Assembly: GCF_001424905.1 (NCBI RefSeq)
Contig: NZ_LMCU01000001.1
Location: 1,233,480 to 1,297,479 of the forward strand
Reading direction: 5' to 3'
DNA: 64,000 nt
Source of the DNA: Leifsonia sp. Root112D2
GTDB taxonomy: Bacteria; Actinomycetota; Actinomycetes; Actinomycetales; Microbacteriaceae
Shown here: piece after piece, positions 1-7,195 of the stretch
How positions within the stretch are numbered: the stretch's first letter is position 1
Layout: the number at the start of each line of letters is the position of its first letter
Translations under genes and position numbers: made by a program
Notes under the pieces: generated by a model
Seen by the model: only the letters and a program-made list of their open reading frames with translations
The model's database searches: none
Told to the model about the DNA's origin: nothing

Positions 1-1
1 C

Positions 2-157
2 CAGGCAGTGCTCGCCGAGCGACTGCAGGTATCGCGGCAGACCGTCGTCGCCCTTGAAACCGGAAAGTACGATCCATCGCTCCCGCTGGCATTCCGTATC
101 TCCAGCCTCTTCGAAAAACCCATCGAAGGCCTCTTCATGCCGGCACCCAAACCCTGA
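2..157 (+). CDS. XRE-family HTH regulator, C-terminal part (cut by window edge)
   Basis: The open frame enters from the left edge and encodes 51 residues. It contains the second half of a Cro/C1-type helix-turn-helix, with SRQTVVALETGKYDPSL as the recognition helix region, and then the conserved end FEKPIEGLF. This is typical of short (about 65-70 aa) stand-alone XRE regulators that usually sit beside a small membrane protein. The start and any partner lie outside the window. Its targets cannot be inferred. The family assignment is firm from the motif. Confidence 0.8.
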   Translation, partial: QAVLAERLQVSRQTVVALETGKYDPSLPLAFRISSLFEKPIEGLFMPAPKP

Positions 158-178
158 ATCAGGGATCACTACTGTGAA

Positions 179-216
179 GAGACGTCTCGCGGCGTGGTCA
201 CCTCGCGAGACGTCTC
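179..216. terminator. Perfect 13-bp inverted repeat between convergent genes
   Basis: The arms GAGACGTCTCGCG (179-191) and CGCGAGACGTCTC (204-216) are exact reverse complements around a 12-nt loop. The hairpin lies between the rightward XRE gene and the leftward Cys-rich peptide gene, where a bidirectional terminator would be expected. Neither side has a clean T-run, so termination is inferred from position and stem strength. Confidence 0.55.
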
Positions 217-222
217 CGAGGC

Positions 223-288
223 TTAGCAGCAGGTGCAGCCGTCAGCGCATTCGGCGGTGCAGCAATCTGCGTCGCAACAGTCAGTCAT
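223..288 (-). CDS. 21-residue cysteine-rich peptide, candidate mini-metallothionein
   Basis: This is a very short frame of 21 codons plus TAA, preceded at ideal spacing by a strong ribosome binding site (AAAGGAGAG, 6 nt before ATG). Eight of the 21 residues are Cys (positions 4, 5, 9, 10, 14, 18, 20 and 21), mostly in CC pairs or CxC. Five more residues are Asp or Glu and there are no aromatics, a composition that suits soft-metal thiolate binding. The frame starts 33 nt after the stop of the CmtR-type Cd/Pb sensor on the same strand, so the two are probably co-transcribed and metal-induced. I recognise no named family. A metal-binding or sequestering role is inferred from composition and context. 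It could also be a Cys-codon leader peptide, but no downstream gene follows before the hairpin. Confidence 0.7.
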   Translation of the reverse strand: MTDCCDADCCTAECADGCTCC

Positions 289-321
289 TGGACTCTCCTT
301 TCGCGGTTGTGGGCGGCCCGG

Positions 322-663
322 CTAGCAACAGCCGGGAACGGCGCAGGAGTCGTTGAGGCACGGCGAGCCTTCATCCACGGCAAGAACCACGGTCAAGAGG
401 CCCGAAATGGCGTTTGCCACGTGTGCGTCAGCGATCTCGTATCGGGTCTGTCGTCCTTCTGGTGCCGCCACGATGATGCCGCAGCCGCGTAGACAGCTCA
501 GGTGATTGGAAACGTTGGAACGAGTAAGACCCAAGGTTTCGGCGAGCTGGCCGGTGTATCCCGGTGCTTCCAGCAGATTCAGGAGGATTCGTGAACGGGT
601 CGGATCCGCCATGGCGCGACCGAGCCGGTTCATGATGTCGAGCCGTGAAGCTAATGTCAGCAT
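322..663 (-). CDS. cmtR: ArsR/SmtB-family Cd(II)/Pb(II)-sensing repressor, CmtR type
   Basis: This is a 113-aa winged-helix repressor. The recognition helix region TRSNVSNHLSCLRGCG matches Mycobacterium tuberculosis CmtR closely and keeps its metal ligands: Cys57, Cys61 and C-terminal Cys102. The tail adds Cys107, Cys112 and Cys113, which is unusual. CmtR repressors leave DNA on binding Cd or Pb. In mycobacteria the target is a P-type ATPase, but here the only apparent partner is the 21-aa Cys-rich peptide directly downstream. The ATG lies 6 nt after a TATAGT -10 box with no Shine-Dalgarno sequence, so the mRNA is probably leaderless. The symbol is assigned by motif similarity. Confidence 0.88.
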   Translation of the reverse strand: MLTLASRLDIMNRLGRAMADPTRSRILLNLLEAPGYTGQLAETLGLTRSNVSNHLSCLRGCGIIVAAPEGRQTRYEIADAHVANAISGLLTVVLAVDEGSPCLNDSCAVPGCC

Positions 664-669
664 GCACTG

Positions 670-687
670 ACTATACAGCCATGGCTG
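670..687 (-). promoter_or_regulatory. cmtR promoter -10 and palindromic operator candidate
   Basis: Read leftward, TATAGT (675-670) is a good -10 box whose expected start point falls on the cmtR ATG. Abutting it is the perfect 12-bp palindrome CAGCCATGGCTG (676-687), placed where a repressor would block RNA polymerase. Autoregulation by CmtR is inferred; no recognisable -35 is present. Confidence 0.5.
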
Positions 688-726
688 ACTTATTCTGGCG
701 CGTGCAGATGGACCTGTGTCGGAGAG

Positions 727-1359
727 CTATTTGGTGTCGGTGACAACAACGACCTGACGCATGAAGGTCTCTTCCACGGCGGAGCGAAGGAGGAAGTCGG
801 CGACGTTTGCGCGAGAGGTTGAGGGGAAGAGCGGCAGCTTTGTGACCTCCTCGAGCACGGTGGCTGAGTAGCGGGTGCGGTCTCGGTCGTTCAACGCTCC
901 GGGGTATTCGAGGGTCCACTTCAGATCGCTGGCTCGCAGCAGCACTTCCGACGCGGCTTTGTCTGCGTAGCTTTTGCGGAGCACAGTGCGGAATATGGGC
1001 GCGACGAGGAACGATGCTTTGGCGAGGGAGTCGCCGACACCGAACGCAGACACGATGACGACACGGTCAACGCCAGATGTTTTCGCGGATGCGATGACCG
1101 CACGCACGGTGTCCGTGATCAGGGTTGGGGTTTCGCGAACGTTTCTCACTCCGAGGGTGCTGATGACCGCGTCGTGACCGGTGGCTGCCGTCGCGATCAC
1201 GGTGGCATCGGTGACGTCACCGATGACAATGTGAGCGCGCGGGTCAACGGTGGCATTGGCGCTGCGAACAAGGGCTGTGACCTGGTGCCCCTCGTCGAGT
1301 GCCTTTGTGATGAAAAGAACGCCGGTGCGGGCGGTTGCCCCAAGAACAAGAAACTTCAT
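727..1359 (-). CDS. NAD(P)H-binding (NmrA/SDR-a5-like) oxidoreductase
   Basis: The 210-aa product has an N-terminal Rossmann motif MKFLVLGATARTG (glycines at 7 and 13), typical of atypical SDRs that bind NAD(P)H and lack the classical YxxxK pair. The frame stays open upstream, but the ATG at 1359 is chosen because it sits right before the Rossmann strand and has a weak AAGAGAAGA binding site. It lies downstream of a MarR gene on the same strand, and an inverted repeat lies in front of it. A role in redox or quinone sensing or detoxification is plausible; the substrate is unknown. Confidence 0.8.
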   Translation of the reverse strand: MKFLVLGATARTGVLFITKALDEGHQVTALVRSANATVDPRAHIVIGDVTDATVIATAATGHDAVISTLGVRNVRETPTLITDTVRAVIASAKTSGVDRVVIVSAFGVGDSLAKASFLVAPIFRTVLRKSYADKAASEVLLRASDLKWTLEYPGALNDRDRTRYSATVLEEVTKLPLFPSTSRANVADFLLRSAVEETFMRQVVVVTDTK

Positions 1360-1423
1360 GACGTTCGTCTTCTCTTTCGATTGCGGTCCACATCGACACG
1401 ATGGTGTCGGGTAAATGGTTATA

Positions 1424-1444
1424 TTAGTCAATAAAGCTGACTAA
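1424..1444 (-). promoter_or_regulatory. Inverted repeat TTAGTCA-N7-TGACTAA, likely MarR operator
   Basis: This perfect 7-bp inverted repeat lies 65 bp upstream of the SDR start and downstream of the marR gene. A related TTAGT/ACTA dyad occurs just upstream of marR itself (about 2022-2034), suggesting that one regulator controls both. The binding protein is inferred. Confidence 0.55.
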
Positions 1445-1526
1445 TGTCAAACTGGATTCGATGTCCGACAGTCCCGGCGGCTCGGGTGAATGGGAATGCG
1501 GTAAGGACGGCTCAGCGTGGTCGGCT

Positions 1527-1970
1527 TCACCGCACGTACGGGTCGGTGATCTCGCGGAGCTGTAGCAGGATCTCGTGCAACAACGTGAAGTTGCGGGTGC
1601 CCAGGTAGGCCTTCCACTCCGAGAGGATGTCGTCGAGTGTCGCGCGGGCGACCTCGAGTGCCTTCTGCCCACGTCCCTCGATCACGATCAGTCTGGCGCG
1701 GCCATCCGTGGGATCGGGGACGCGACGAACATAGCCCAGGCGTTCCAACTGATCGACCATCACGCCGGCGCTCTGTTTGGTCATCTGCGCCTGGGCAGCA
1801 AGGTCGGTCAGGCGCGAACCGTCTGCGGCGACGCGTTGAAACACGCGGCATTGAGCGAGTGTCCAGTCGTCGAACCCGGCATCCTGCATGGCTCGGAACA
1901 TTCGGTCCTCGGAGTACCGGTACGGGATGAACAACGACACCCCGAGATTGACCTGCTGCTCGTCTTCCAT
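1527..1970 (-). CDS. MarR-family transcriptional regulator
   Basis: The 147-aa product has the MarR winged-helix core: ADGSRLTDLAAQAQMTKQSAGVMVDQLERLGYVRR followed by the wing DPTDGRARLI, where Asp and Arg are the conserved wing pair. An upstream GTG at 2006 is possible, but ATG 1970 has a GGGAG binding site 5 nt away and is preferred. The gene precedes the NAD(P)H-binding protein gene on the same strand, and operator-like repeats lie in front of both, so it likely represses that enzyme and itself. The inducer is unknown. Confidence 0.85.
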   Translation of the reverse strand: MEDEQQVNLGVSLFIPYRYSEDRMFRAMQDAGFDDWTLAQCRVFQRVAADGSRLTDLAAQAQMTKQSAGVMVDQLERLGYVRRVPDPTDGRARLIVIEGRGQKALEVARATLDDILSEWKAYLGTRNFTLLHEILLQLREITDPYVR

Positions 1971-2381
1971 GCCGCTCCCGCCGCCATCCGCCCTTTTCGA
2001 TTTCACTGCCTATGGTAATGATTAGTGACTATACTCACAACCGCGCCACGCGTCGATAGCGCCTACTTAGACCAAACCTCGCCGTCGCGATCGGGGCATG
2101 CGTCATCGCGGCTGCCGCGTCAGCTATCGCCGCGACCATGAGGATCCGATCAGTTCGCTCACGGACTTCGCTTGCGCAATAGATATCGAGGAATATTCAT
2201 CCTTGTCCGGAACCCCGCTCCCGGAGTACATTGCCGGTAATACGCGCCCCCACTCATGCCGACGCGCAGCGGAAGTGCACGCTGGGGTGCCTCCCGGATC
2301 CCGATGCTCGAGATCGCCATTTCCTGCGCTGTTGCACGGGCGGCACATCCTCCCAGCTCATTTCGAACAAAAGGTCGGTTG
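1971..2381. other. Intergenic region with promoters and a possible gene remnant
   Basis: About 410 bp separate the divergent marR and secreted-protein genes. The left end holds the TTAGTGACTATA dyad near marR. A frame at about 2060-2180 (+) reads like the end of a membrane helix (AIGACVIAAAASAIAAT) and stops without a start, possibly a decayed membrane-protein tail. No other gene, RNA or repeat was recognised. Confidence 0.35.
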
Positions 2382-3164
2382 ATGAGGATGAACATTCGGT
2401 TGAAGATATTGGGGATCGCTGTGGTCGCGGGGGCAATGATGTTCACCGCGGGACCGGCGCTGGCGGCGCCGATTCACGGCAACGCATCCATCACATGCGC
2501 CAACGGCGCAATCGCGTCGGGCGCATATCGCAACATCACCGTGACCGGAGCGTGCAGCGTTTCGGCCGGAGCGGTGATCAGTGTCAGCGGTAACATCACC
2601 GTGACAAGGGGTGCGGTGCTGGATGCGCAGAGCGCAGCATCCACCATCACCGTGCGCGGCAACGTGACTGCGCTGTCGAGCGCACTGCTCGGGTTGGGCT
2701 GCCAGCCGGCCTCGTACGTCGGTAATTCGGGGCACGCGTGCACCGTCGACCCGCTCGACCACTCCACGATTGCCGTGAACGGCAATGTCACTGCGCTGAA
2801 CACGGGCACGGTGCTGCTGAACGGAATAACGGTGCGCGGAAACATCACCGCGCTCGGTGGCGGCTCGGAGATTCCGTGGTCCATCAAGAACAACACGATC
2901 GGTCGCAACGTCTCCGTGGCCGGGCAGACCACGAACTGGCTGGGCGTATTGTTCAACGACATTGGCGGGAATGCGACGCTACTGCACATCGCCGTGACCG
3001 ATACCGACCCCGGCGCACACGGAGCGTTCGTTGTGCAGAACCGTATTCGGAGAAATCTGGTCTGCCTCGGCGTGACCCCCACCGTGACCGGAGGGCTCTT
3101 CCCCGGTGAGCCTCTCAACACCGTAGGAGGCCGGGCGCTGGGTCAGTGTGCAGCTCTGGCGTGA
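2382..3164 (+). CDS. Secreted beta-helix-like repeat protein of unknown function
   Basis: The 260-aa product starts with a classical signal peptide: MRMNIRLK, a hydrophobic stretch, then AGPALA with cleavage near residue 28. AAAGG lies 7 nt before this ATG, while earlier in-frame starts lack signals. The mature part is built of irregular strand repeats such as GNITVTRGAV, GNVTALSSALL, GNVTALNTGTV and GNITALGGGS, each starting with G-N-[IV]-T. This suggests a small right-handed beta-helix or beta-solenoid. A few Cys could form disulfides. Similar proteins are scattered in actinobacteria without known function; surface or polysaccharide interaction would be a guess. It stands alone. Confidence 0.75.
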   Translation: MRMNIRLKILGIAVVAGAMMFTAGPALAAPIHGNASITCANGAIASGAYRNITVTGACSVSAGAVISVSGNITVTRGAVLDAQSAASTITVRGNVTALSSALLGLGCQPASYVGNSGHACTVDPLDHSTIAVNGNVTALNTGTVLLNGITVRGNITALGGGSEIPWSIKNNTIGRNVSVAGQTTNWLGVLFNDIGGNATLLHIAVTDTDPGAHGAFVVQNRIRRNLVCLGVTPTVTGGLFPGEPLNTVGGRALGQCAALA

Positions 3165-3270
3165 GCGCGAGTGTGAGGCAGAGGGGCACCACGGTCGGCG
3201 ATTGCCAGGCATCTGCGAATGGCCTCGGCGATCTCACGGAGCGGGATGCCCCTCGTTCTCACCCCTGGCG

Positions 3271-3921
3271 TTAGCTCACCAGCGAACGCCGCTTCGCAGC
3301 GAGGGCGCGCCCGTGCTCGACCGCTAGTTGCTCGGCGGCAGCCTTGATTTCAGCGGCCTGCTCGGTGAACTGATCCATCGCAGGATTGACGCCGACGAGT
3401 GTGAACGGGCGCTGCACAACGAGCAGGTCTGCACCCCAGACCTCGCCGATCACGCGGCTGAGCCACGGGGTGGAGTGGTCCCACCCTTCCTTGGGGGTGC
3501 CGGGGTTGTAGTTGCCGCCGAGCACCGTCGCGAGCACAACGGGCTTGTCTTTGAGAGCGCCTCCGGCGATGCGGGGGTCGGTGTAGGTGACGTCATACCA
3601 GCTCTTGACGTGGGCCGCGACTCCCCAGTTGTAGAGCGGGATCGCCAGCAGCAGGGCATCCGCGTTGATCAGTTCGTCGGCCAGTGCGGCGGCACGGGCG
3701 TGGGCGTCGCGCTGGGCTGGAGTGCGGTCTTCCTCGGCGACGAAGCCGCTGGTCACGACGTCGCGCCAGAGTGTGGCAGGCAGCGGATCGCTGCCAAGAT
3801 CGCGACGGGTGATGACGGAGTCGGGATGCTCGGCGGACCACTCCGCTTCGACCAGGTCGGCGAGGGCACGGCTCTGGGATGTGGCGGGCATGATGCTGGC
3901 ATCGAGGCGGAATAAGGACAT
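3271..3921 (-). CDS. azoR: FMN-dependent NADH-azoreductase / NAD(P)H oxidoreductase
   Basis: The 216-aa flavodoxin-like-fold protein has the AzoR-type N-terminus LFRLDASIMPATSQSRAL, where the Ser-x-Ser loop holds the FMN phosphate. It also has the PLYNWGVAAHVKSWYD loop and the LGGNY loop near residue 137, typical of FMN-dependent NADH:quinone/azo reductases. ATG 3921 is preferred over the in-frame GTG at 3927 because AGGAGA lies 7 nt upstream. It is divergent from an HxlR regulator 65 bp away, the usual arrangement for quinone- or electrophile-induced reductases. The role is probably detoxification of quinones or nitro/azo compounds. Confidence 0.82.
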   Translation of the reverse strand: MSLFRLDASIMPATSQSRALADLVEAEWSAEHPDSVITRRDLGSDPLPATLWRDVVTSGFVAEEDRTPAQRDAHARAAALADELINADALLLAIPLYNWGVAAHVKSWYDVTYTDPRIAGGALKDKPVVLATVLGGNYNPGTPKEGWDHSTPWLSRVIGEVWGADLLVVQRPFTLVGVNPAMDQFTEQAAEIKAAAEQLAVEHGRALAAKRRSLVS

Positions 3922-3986
3922 TAGCACTCTCCTATAAAATGATGGACTAAGGAAAACAAAGTTACCGGGGAAACAATAGCACAGCT

Positions 3987-4334
3987 ATGATTGGTGTCAT
4001 GCCCGAGCTTGAGACCGATACGCGTGTCTGTGATTCCGCGATCACTCTTGCCTTTACCGTCTTGGGAAAGCGATGGAACGGGATGATTCTCGGAGTTCTG
4101 GGCGGCGGGAGTGCGTCGTTTGTCGGGCTGCGCAAGGCCGTCAGCGGCATCAGTGACACCGTGCTTTCGGAGCGACTGTCAGAGCTGACCGAACTCGGAC
4201 TTGTGCGCCGAGATGTCAGGGAAGGTCCACCGATATCGGTCAGCTACGAACTCACGCCTTCGGGCGTCGAAATCGTGCCGACCATCCAGGAGCTCGGCGT
4301 GTGGGCCATGCGTAATCTGCAGCCTCGCGACTAG
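3987..4334 (+). CDS. HxlR-family transcriptional regulator
   Basis: The 115-aa winged-helix protein has the HxlR signature: Cys15 near the N-terminus, LGKRWNGMILGVL, then ISDTVLSERLSELTELGLVRR and YELTPSGVEIVPTI. In this family the N-terminal Cys often senses electrophiles or disulfide stress. No Shine-Dalgarno lies before ATG 3987 (an alternative is Met5 at 3999), and a CAATAG box sits 7 nt ahead, so translation may be leaderless. The adjacent divergent azoreductase is the likely target. Confidence 0.85.
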   Translation: MIGVMPELETDTRVCDSAITLAFTVLGKRWNGMILGVLGGGSASFVGLRKAVSGISDTVLSERLSELTELGLVRRDVREGPPISVSYELTPSGVEIVPTIQELGVWAMRNLQPRD

Positions 4335-4421
4335 AGGGCTCCATGAACAGCCGGGTGGCCGCCACTTGATGGGAACAGCCACGCCTCAGATTGACTCGAA
4401 CGCATGCCCGGCAGAGCAAAA

Positions 4422-4877
4422 CTATGCGGGTAGGCCTGGGTGGGCGTCAAGTATCTTTCCCAGGAGGGTTTGCAACTGCGCCACTTCCGCTGCCGTAAGA
4501 GGTGCCGCGAGTTCAGCCTGCACCGTGTCGGTGGCGGCCTGAAGCTCATCGAGGTATCGCCGGCCGAGCGGGGTGATCGCGACGGTGTTGCGGCGTCGGT
4601 CGGTCGCGTCTGTCGCGCGTTGAATCTGGCCGCCGTCGTCGAGCCGGGTCACGATCCCGTTGATGGTATTGCGGTCCAGACCGAGCTGTCGGCCGAGATC
4701 TGCCTGGCTGATCGGGCCACGCTCTTCGAGTGCGGCCAGAACGGCGAAGTCGGCGCGCCCGGTCGCCGGCATCCGCGTTCCGGTGAGCCGGGAACCGAGG
4801 ATGTTCACCCGATTGGCCTGCCAACTGATCAGGGCCCGCAACCGAGCGGGTGGCGTTGTTGTCTCGTTGTCGCTCAC
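4422..4877 (-). CDS. MarR-family transcriptional regulator
   Basis: The 151-aa product has the MarR core: GPISQADLGRQLGLDRNTINGIVTRLDDGGQIQRATDATDRRRNTVAITPLG, with the wing Asp and Arg kept. It starts with GTG at 4877 and is divergent from the SDR-like gene. The 100-bp gap is crowded with TTGTT/AACAA palindromes, a strong sign of local repression of both genes. The effector is unknown. Confidence 0.85.
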   Translation of the reverse strand: MSDNETTTPPARLRALISWQANRVNILGSRLTGTRMPATGRADFAVLAALEERGPISQADLGRQLGLDRNTINGIVTRLDDGGQIQRATDATDRRRNTVAITPLGRRYLDELQAATDTVQAELAAPLTAAEVAQLQTLLGKILDAHPGLPA

Positions 4878-4891
4878 CCCATCATGTTAAC

Positions 4892-4941
4892 CGTTGTTCC
4901 CAACAACGAATAGATGTTATCGTTGGCTCACACAACGTTGT
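4892..4941. promoter_or_regulatory. MarR operator region with two palindromes
   Basis: CGTTGTT-CCC-AACAACG (4892-4908) is a perfect 7-bp dyad and ACAACGTTGT (4932-4941) is a perfect 10-bp palindrome with the same half-site, AACAACG/CGTTGTT. A third half-site, CCAACG, follows at 4947-4952. They lie between the divergent marR and SDR-like starts, so both promoters are probably covered. Confidence 0.7.
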
Positions 4942-4977
4942 TAAAGCCAACGAATCCAATCAAGGTTGGGAGACCTC

Positions 4978-5718
4978 ATGAATGACACGACATTGACAAC
5001 CCCGCAACTGACGGGTCACCGGGTGCTGGTGCCGGGCGGCACCGGCGCGGTCGGCGAGGGCGTCGTGCGGGCGTTCCTCGAGGCAGGCGCTGAGGTGATC
5101 GTGCCGACCCGGTCCAAGGAGCGCTCGGCAGAGTTTCGGGCGGTGCTGGGCCAGGCGGCGAACGAGCACCTGCACCTCGTGGTGCATGACTACACCAGCT
5201 TCGTCGGCGCGCAGGATCTCGTCGAACAGGTCGTGCATTTCCGCGGCGGACTGGATTCCGTGGTCGCGCCGATCGGCGGCTGGTGGCAGGGCAGAACTCT
5301 TGCCGAGATCACCGAGCAGGATTGGCAATCGGCGTTCACCGGTCTGGCGACCACGCACATGGCGGTGCTGCGCGCGGCGCTGCCGCATCTGAGCGATGCG
5401 GGTGCGTACTCGGTGGTCGTCGGCGACTCTGCGACGTGGCCGGTCCCGGGCAGCGGACTGGTGAGTATGGAGCAAGCGGCGTTGCTGATGATGCAGCGTG
5501 TTGCCGCTGCCGAGAGTGGCTCTTCGAGGCGGGTGTTCTCCCTGGTGCTCGGACCGGTCACCACCCGTCTTGCCGCCGGTTCCGTTGACGCCAAAGACGT
5601 CGGCACGGTAGCGGTCGCGATCTCGGCCGGCACCGCCCCGAGCGCCTCAATTGCGCTGCACGACCAGGACGAGGTGCAGGTCGCGCTCTCTCAGCTGGTC
5701 AAGCAGAAGCACCGATGA
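4978..5718 (+). CDS. SDR-fold protein lacking the YxxxK catalytic pair
   Basis: The 246-aa protein begins with a Rossmann glycine motif, VPGGTGAVGEG (near residues 18-28), and keeps the general SDR layout. Where classical SDRs have YxxxK it reads VSMEQA, so both Tyr and Lys are replaced. The fold should bind a dinucleotide but the usual proton-relay chemistry is not expected. It may be an atypical reductase or an NAD(P)-sensing protein. ATG 4978 has GGGAG just upstream and is preferred to TTG 4966. It is divergent from and probably controlled by the MarR gene at 4422-4877. Confidence 0.75.
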   Translation: MNDTTLTTPQLTGHRVLVPGGTGAVGEGVVRAFLEAGAEVIVPTRSKERSAEFRAVLGQAANEHLHLVVHDYTSFVGAQDLVEQVVHFRGGLDSVVAPIGGWWQGRTLAEITEQDWQSAFTGLATTHMAVLRAALPHLSDAGAYSVVVGDSATWPVPGSGLVSMEQAALLMMQRVAAAESGSSRRVFSLVLGPVTTRLAAGSVDAKDVGTVAVAISAGTAPSASIALHDQDEVQVALSQLVKQKHR

Positions 5719-5742
5719 CGCTCATCACCACCGCCGGAAAGG

Positions 5743-5934
5743 TCAGCGCAGGCCAACACGCAGGCACTCGCCCGGTGTCCCCTTCGGGAAAGCGAACCCC
5801 ATCACGCTCTCGTCGAGCGAGAACGCGACGTAGACCATCTGACCGACGCGGTACTTCAACCGCCCGCGCACGGAGGCCTGGCAGGAGCGCTCCAACTCTG
5901 CGCCCAGCGCTCGAATGTCGTCGATGACCGCCAT
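5743..5934 (-). pseudogene. Truncated YjbR/MmcQ-like protein remnant
   Basis: The 63 residues match the first half of small (about 120-130 aa) YjbR/MmcQ-like proteins: ASVRGRLKYRVGQMVYVAFSLDES followed by VMGFAFPK. After FPK the homology stops and the frame ends 12 codons later, against the end of the convergent SDR-like gene. The conserved second half is missing, so I read it as a 3'-deleted remnant. The following 250 bp (5935-6187) holds only weak short frames and no gene I can support. Confidence 0.55.
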
Positions 5935-6187
5935 GTCTCAGAGTCTGTAGGGTGTGTTCGACACGGAGCCAGCCGCGATCGGCAGGCAGACCGTTGTGCG
6001 ATCAAGCTTCACAGCCGCACTTCTTGAGGCCTTCACGTAGCCGCGCGCTAGACGCGCTCGACCGCCCTCGTGACGGGATCCGTCCTTGACTTCGGCATCC
6101 ACACATTGAACGCCTTTCACCCTTGCAACGAACGACTCCGATCGGATTCGACACCCTCTGGCGACCGCGGTGTTCTCGGATGGCGCG

Positions 6188-7195
6188 TTATGTGTGGGTG
6201 CTTGTCACCGTGAATGCGTCGAGGTTTCGGAGTTCGTCTTTGATGTGCTCTGCGGCGTGGTCAGCAATGTGCTGAGCCTCGTGAAGGGAGTCGGTCTTCA
6301 CAGTGATGGTCGCTGCGCCCTGAAGGCGATGTCCCACCCAGCGCAGCTGGATGGACGACACGGCGATGACGCCAGCGGTGTGTTCGAGGGCGTGCTCCGC
6401 CCGATGCACCAGCCCTGGCTCGACGGCGTCCATCAGACGCGCACCAATGCTTTTCACGGTGCCCCAGAGCAAGACGAGGATTGATGCGGCGATCAGCAGC
6501 CCGATGATCGGGTCCGCCAACGGAAAGCCGAGCATGACGCCGATGGCACCGATGACGACAGACAGGGAGGTGAACCCGTCAATGCGTGCGTGAACGCCAT
6601 CGGCGACGAGGGCGGCCGAGCCGATCTTCTGACCGATGCGGATGCGATAAATCGCAACGGCCTCGTTGCCAGCGAAACCGATGACACCGGCGATGACAAT
6701 CAGCCAGGCGTTCTGGATGGGTTGCGGGTGGATGAAGCGGCTGATCGCTTCCCAACCGGCGATGATCGCTGACAAGGCGACGACGGCCACAATGAACAGC
6801 CCGGCCAAGTCCTCGGCGCGGCCGTATCCGAAGGTGTAGCGGTGGGTAGCGACGCGTCGGCCAAGGACGAACGCGATCCATAACGGGAGGGCAGTCAGTG
6901 CGTCAGAGAAGTTGTGGATCGTATCGGCCAGCAGGGCAACCGAGCCGGTGACCAGTACCAAAAGGAACTGCAGCACGGTCGTGCCCAGCAACACGAACAG
7001 GCTGATCTTCAGCGCCCGCACCCCGGCCGTGCTTGCCTCCAGAGCATCATCAATCGAGTCCGCCGAGTCATGGGTGTGCGGCACGAACAGGTCGTAGAGG
7101 AAGCCGCGGAGCCCGCCATGCGGATGACCGTGGTCGTGGTCGTGGCTGTGCTCATGGCCAGACTGCTCATGGTCGTGGTGGTGTGCCGCCGTCAC
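6188..7195 (-). CDS. Cation diffusion facilitator (CDF) metal exporter with His-rich N-terminus
   Basis: The 335-aa CDF antiporter has 11 His in its first 26 residues (HHHDH and HDHDHGHPH runs), a cytosolic metal-collecting segment. Six transmembrane helices carry the classic site residues: HNFSD in ADTIHNFSDA (TM2) and HARID in ADGVHARIDG (TM5). The HxxxD/HxxxD site is typical of Zn/Co/Ni exporters. A C-terminal cytosolic domain follows. Translation starts at a GTG whose GTGA overlaps the stop of the upstream ArsR-type sensor, so the two genes are coupled. The likely role is efflux of Zn, Co or Ni under that sensor. Confidence 0.92.
   Translation of the reverse strand: MTAAHHHDHEQSGHEHSHDHDHGHPHGGLRGFLYDLFVPHTHDSADSIDDALEASTAGVRALKISLFVLLGTTVLQFLLVLVTGSVALLADTIHNFSDALTALPLWIAFVLGRRVATHRYTFGYGRAEDLAGLFIVAVVALSAIIAGWEAISRFIHPQPIQNAWLIVIAGVIGFAGNEAVAIYRIRIGQKIGSAALVADGVHARIDGFTSLSVVIGAIGVMLGFPLADPIIGLLIAASILVLLWGTVKSIGARLMDAVEPGLVHRAEHALEHTAGVIAVSSIQLRWVGHRLQGAATITVKTDSLHEAQHIADHAAEHIKDELRNLDAFTVTSTHT

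Noticed and set aside
5715..5927. Plus-strand frame starting inside the SDR-like stop (ATGA overlap)
   Set aside because: The start looks coupled, but the product is Arg/Ser/Thr low-complexity and the opposite strand carries a recognisable YjbR-like segment.
5938..6120. 60-codon minus-strand frame
   Set aside because: No family resemblance and no binding site; it ends 4 nt before the YjbR-like remnant but is not supported.
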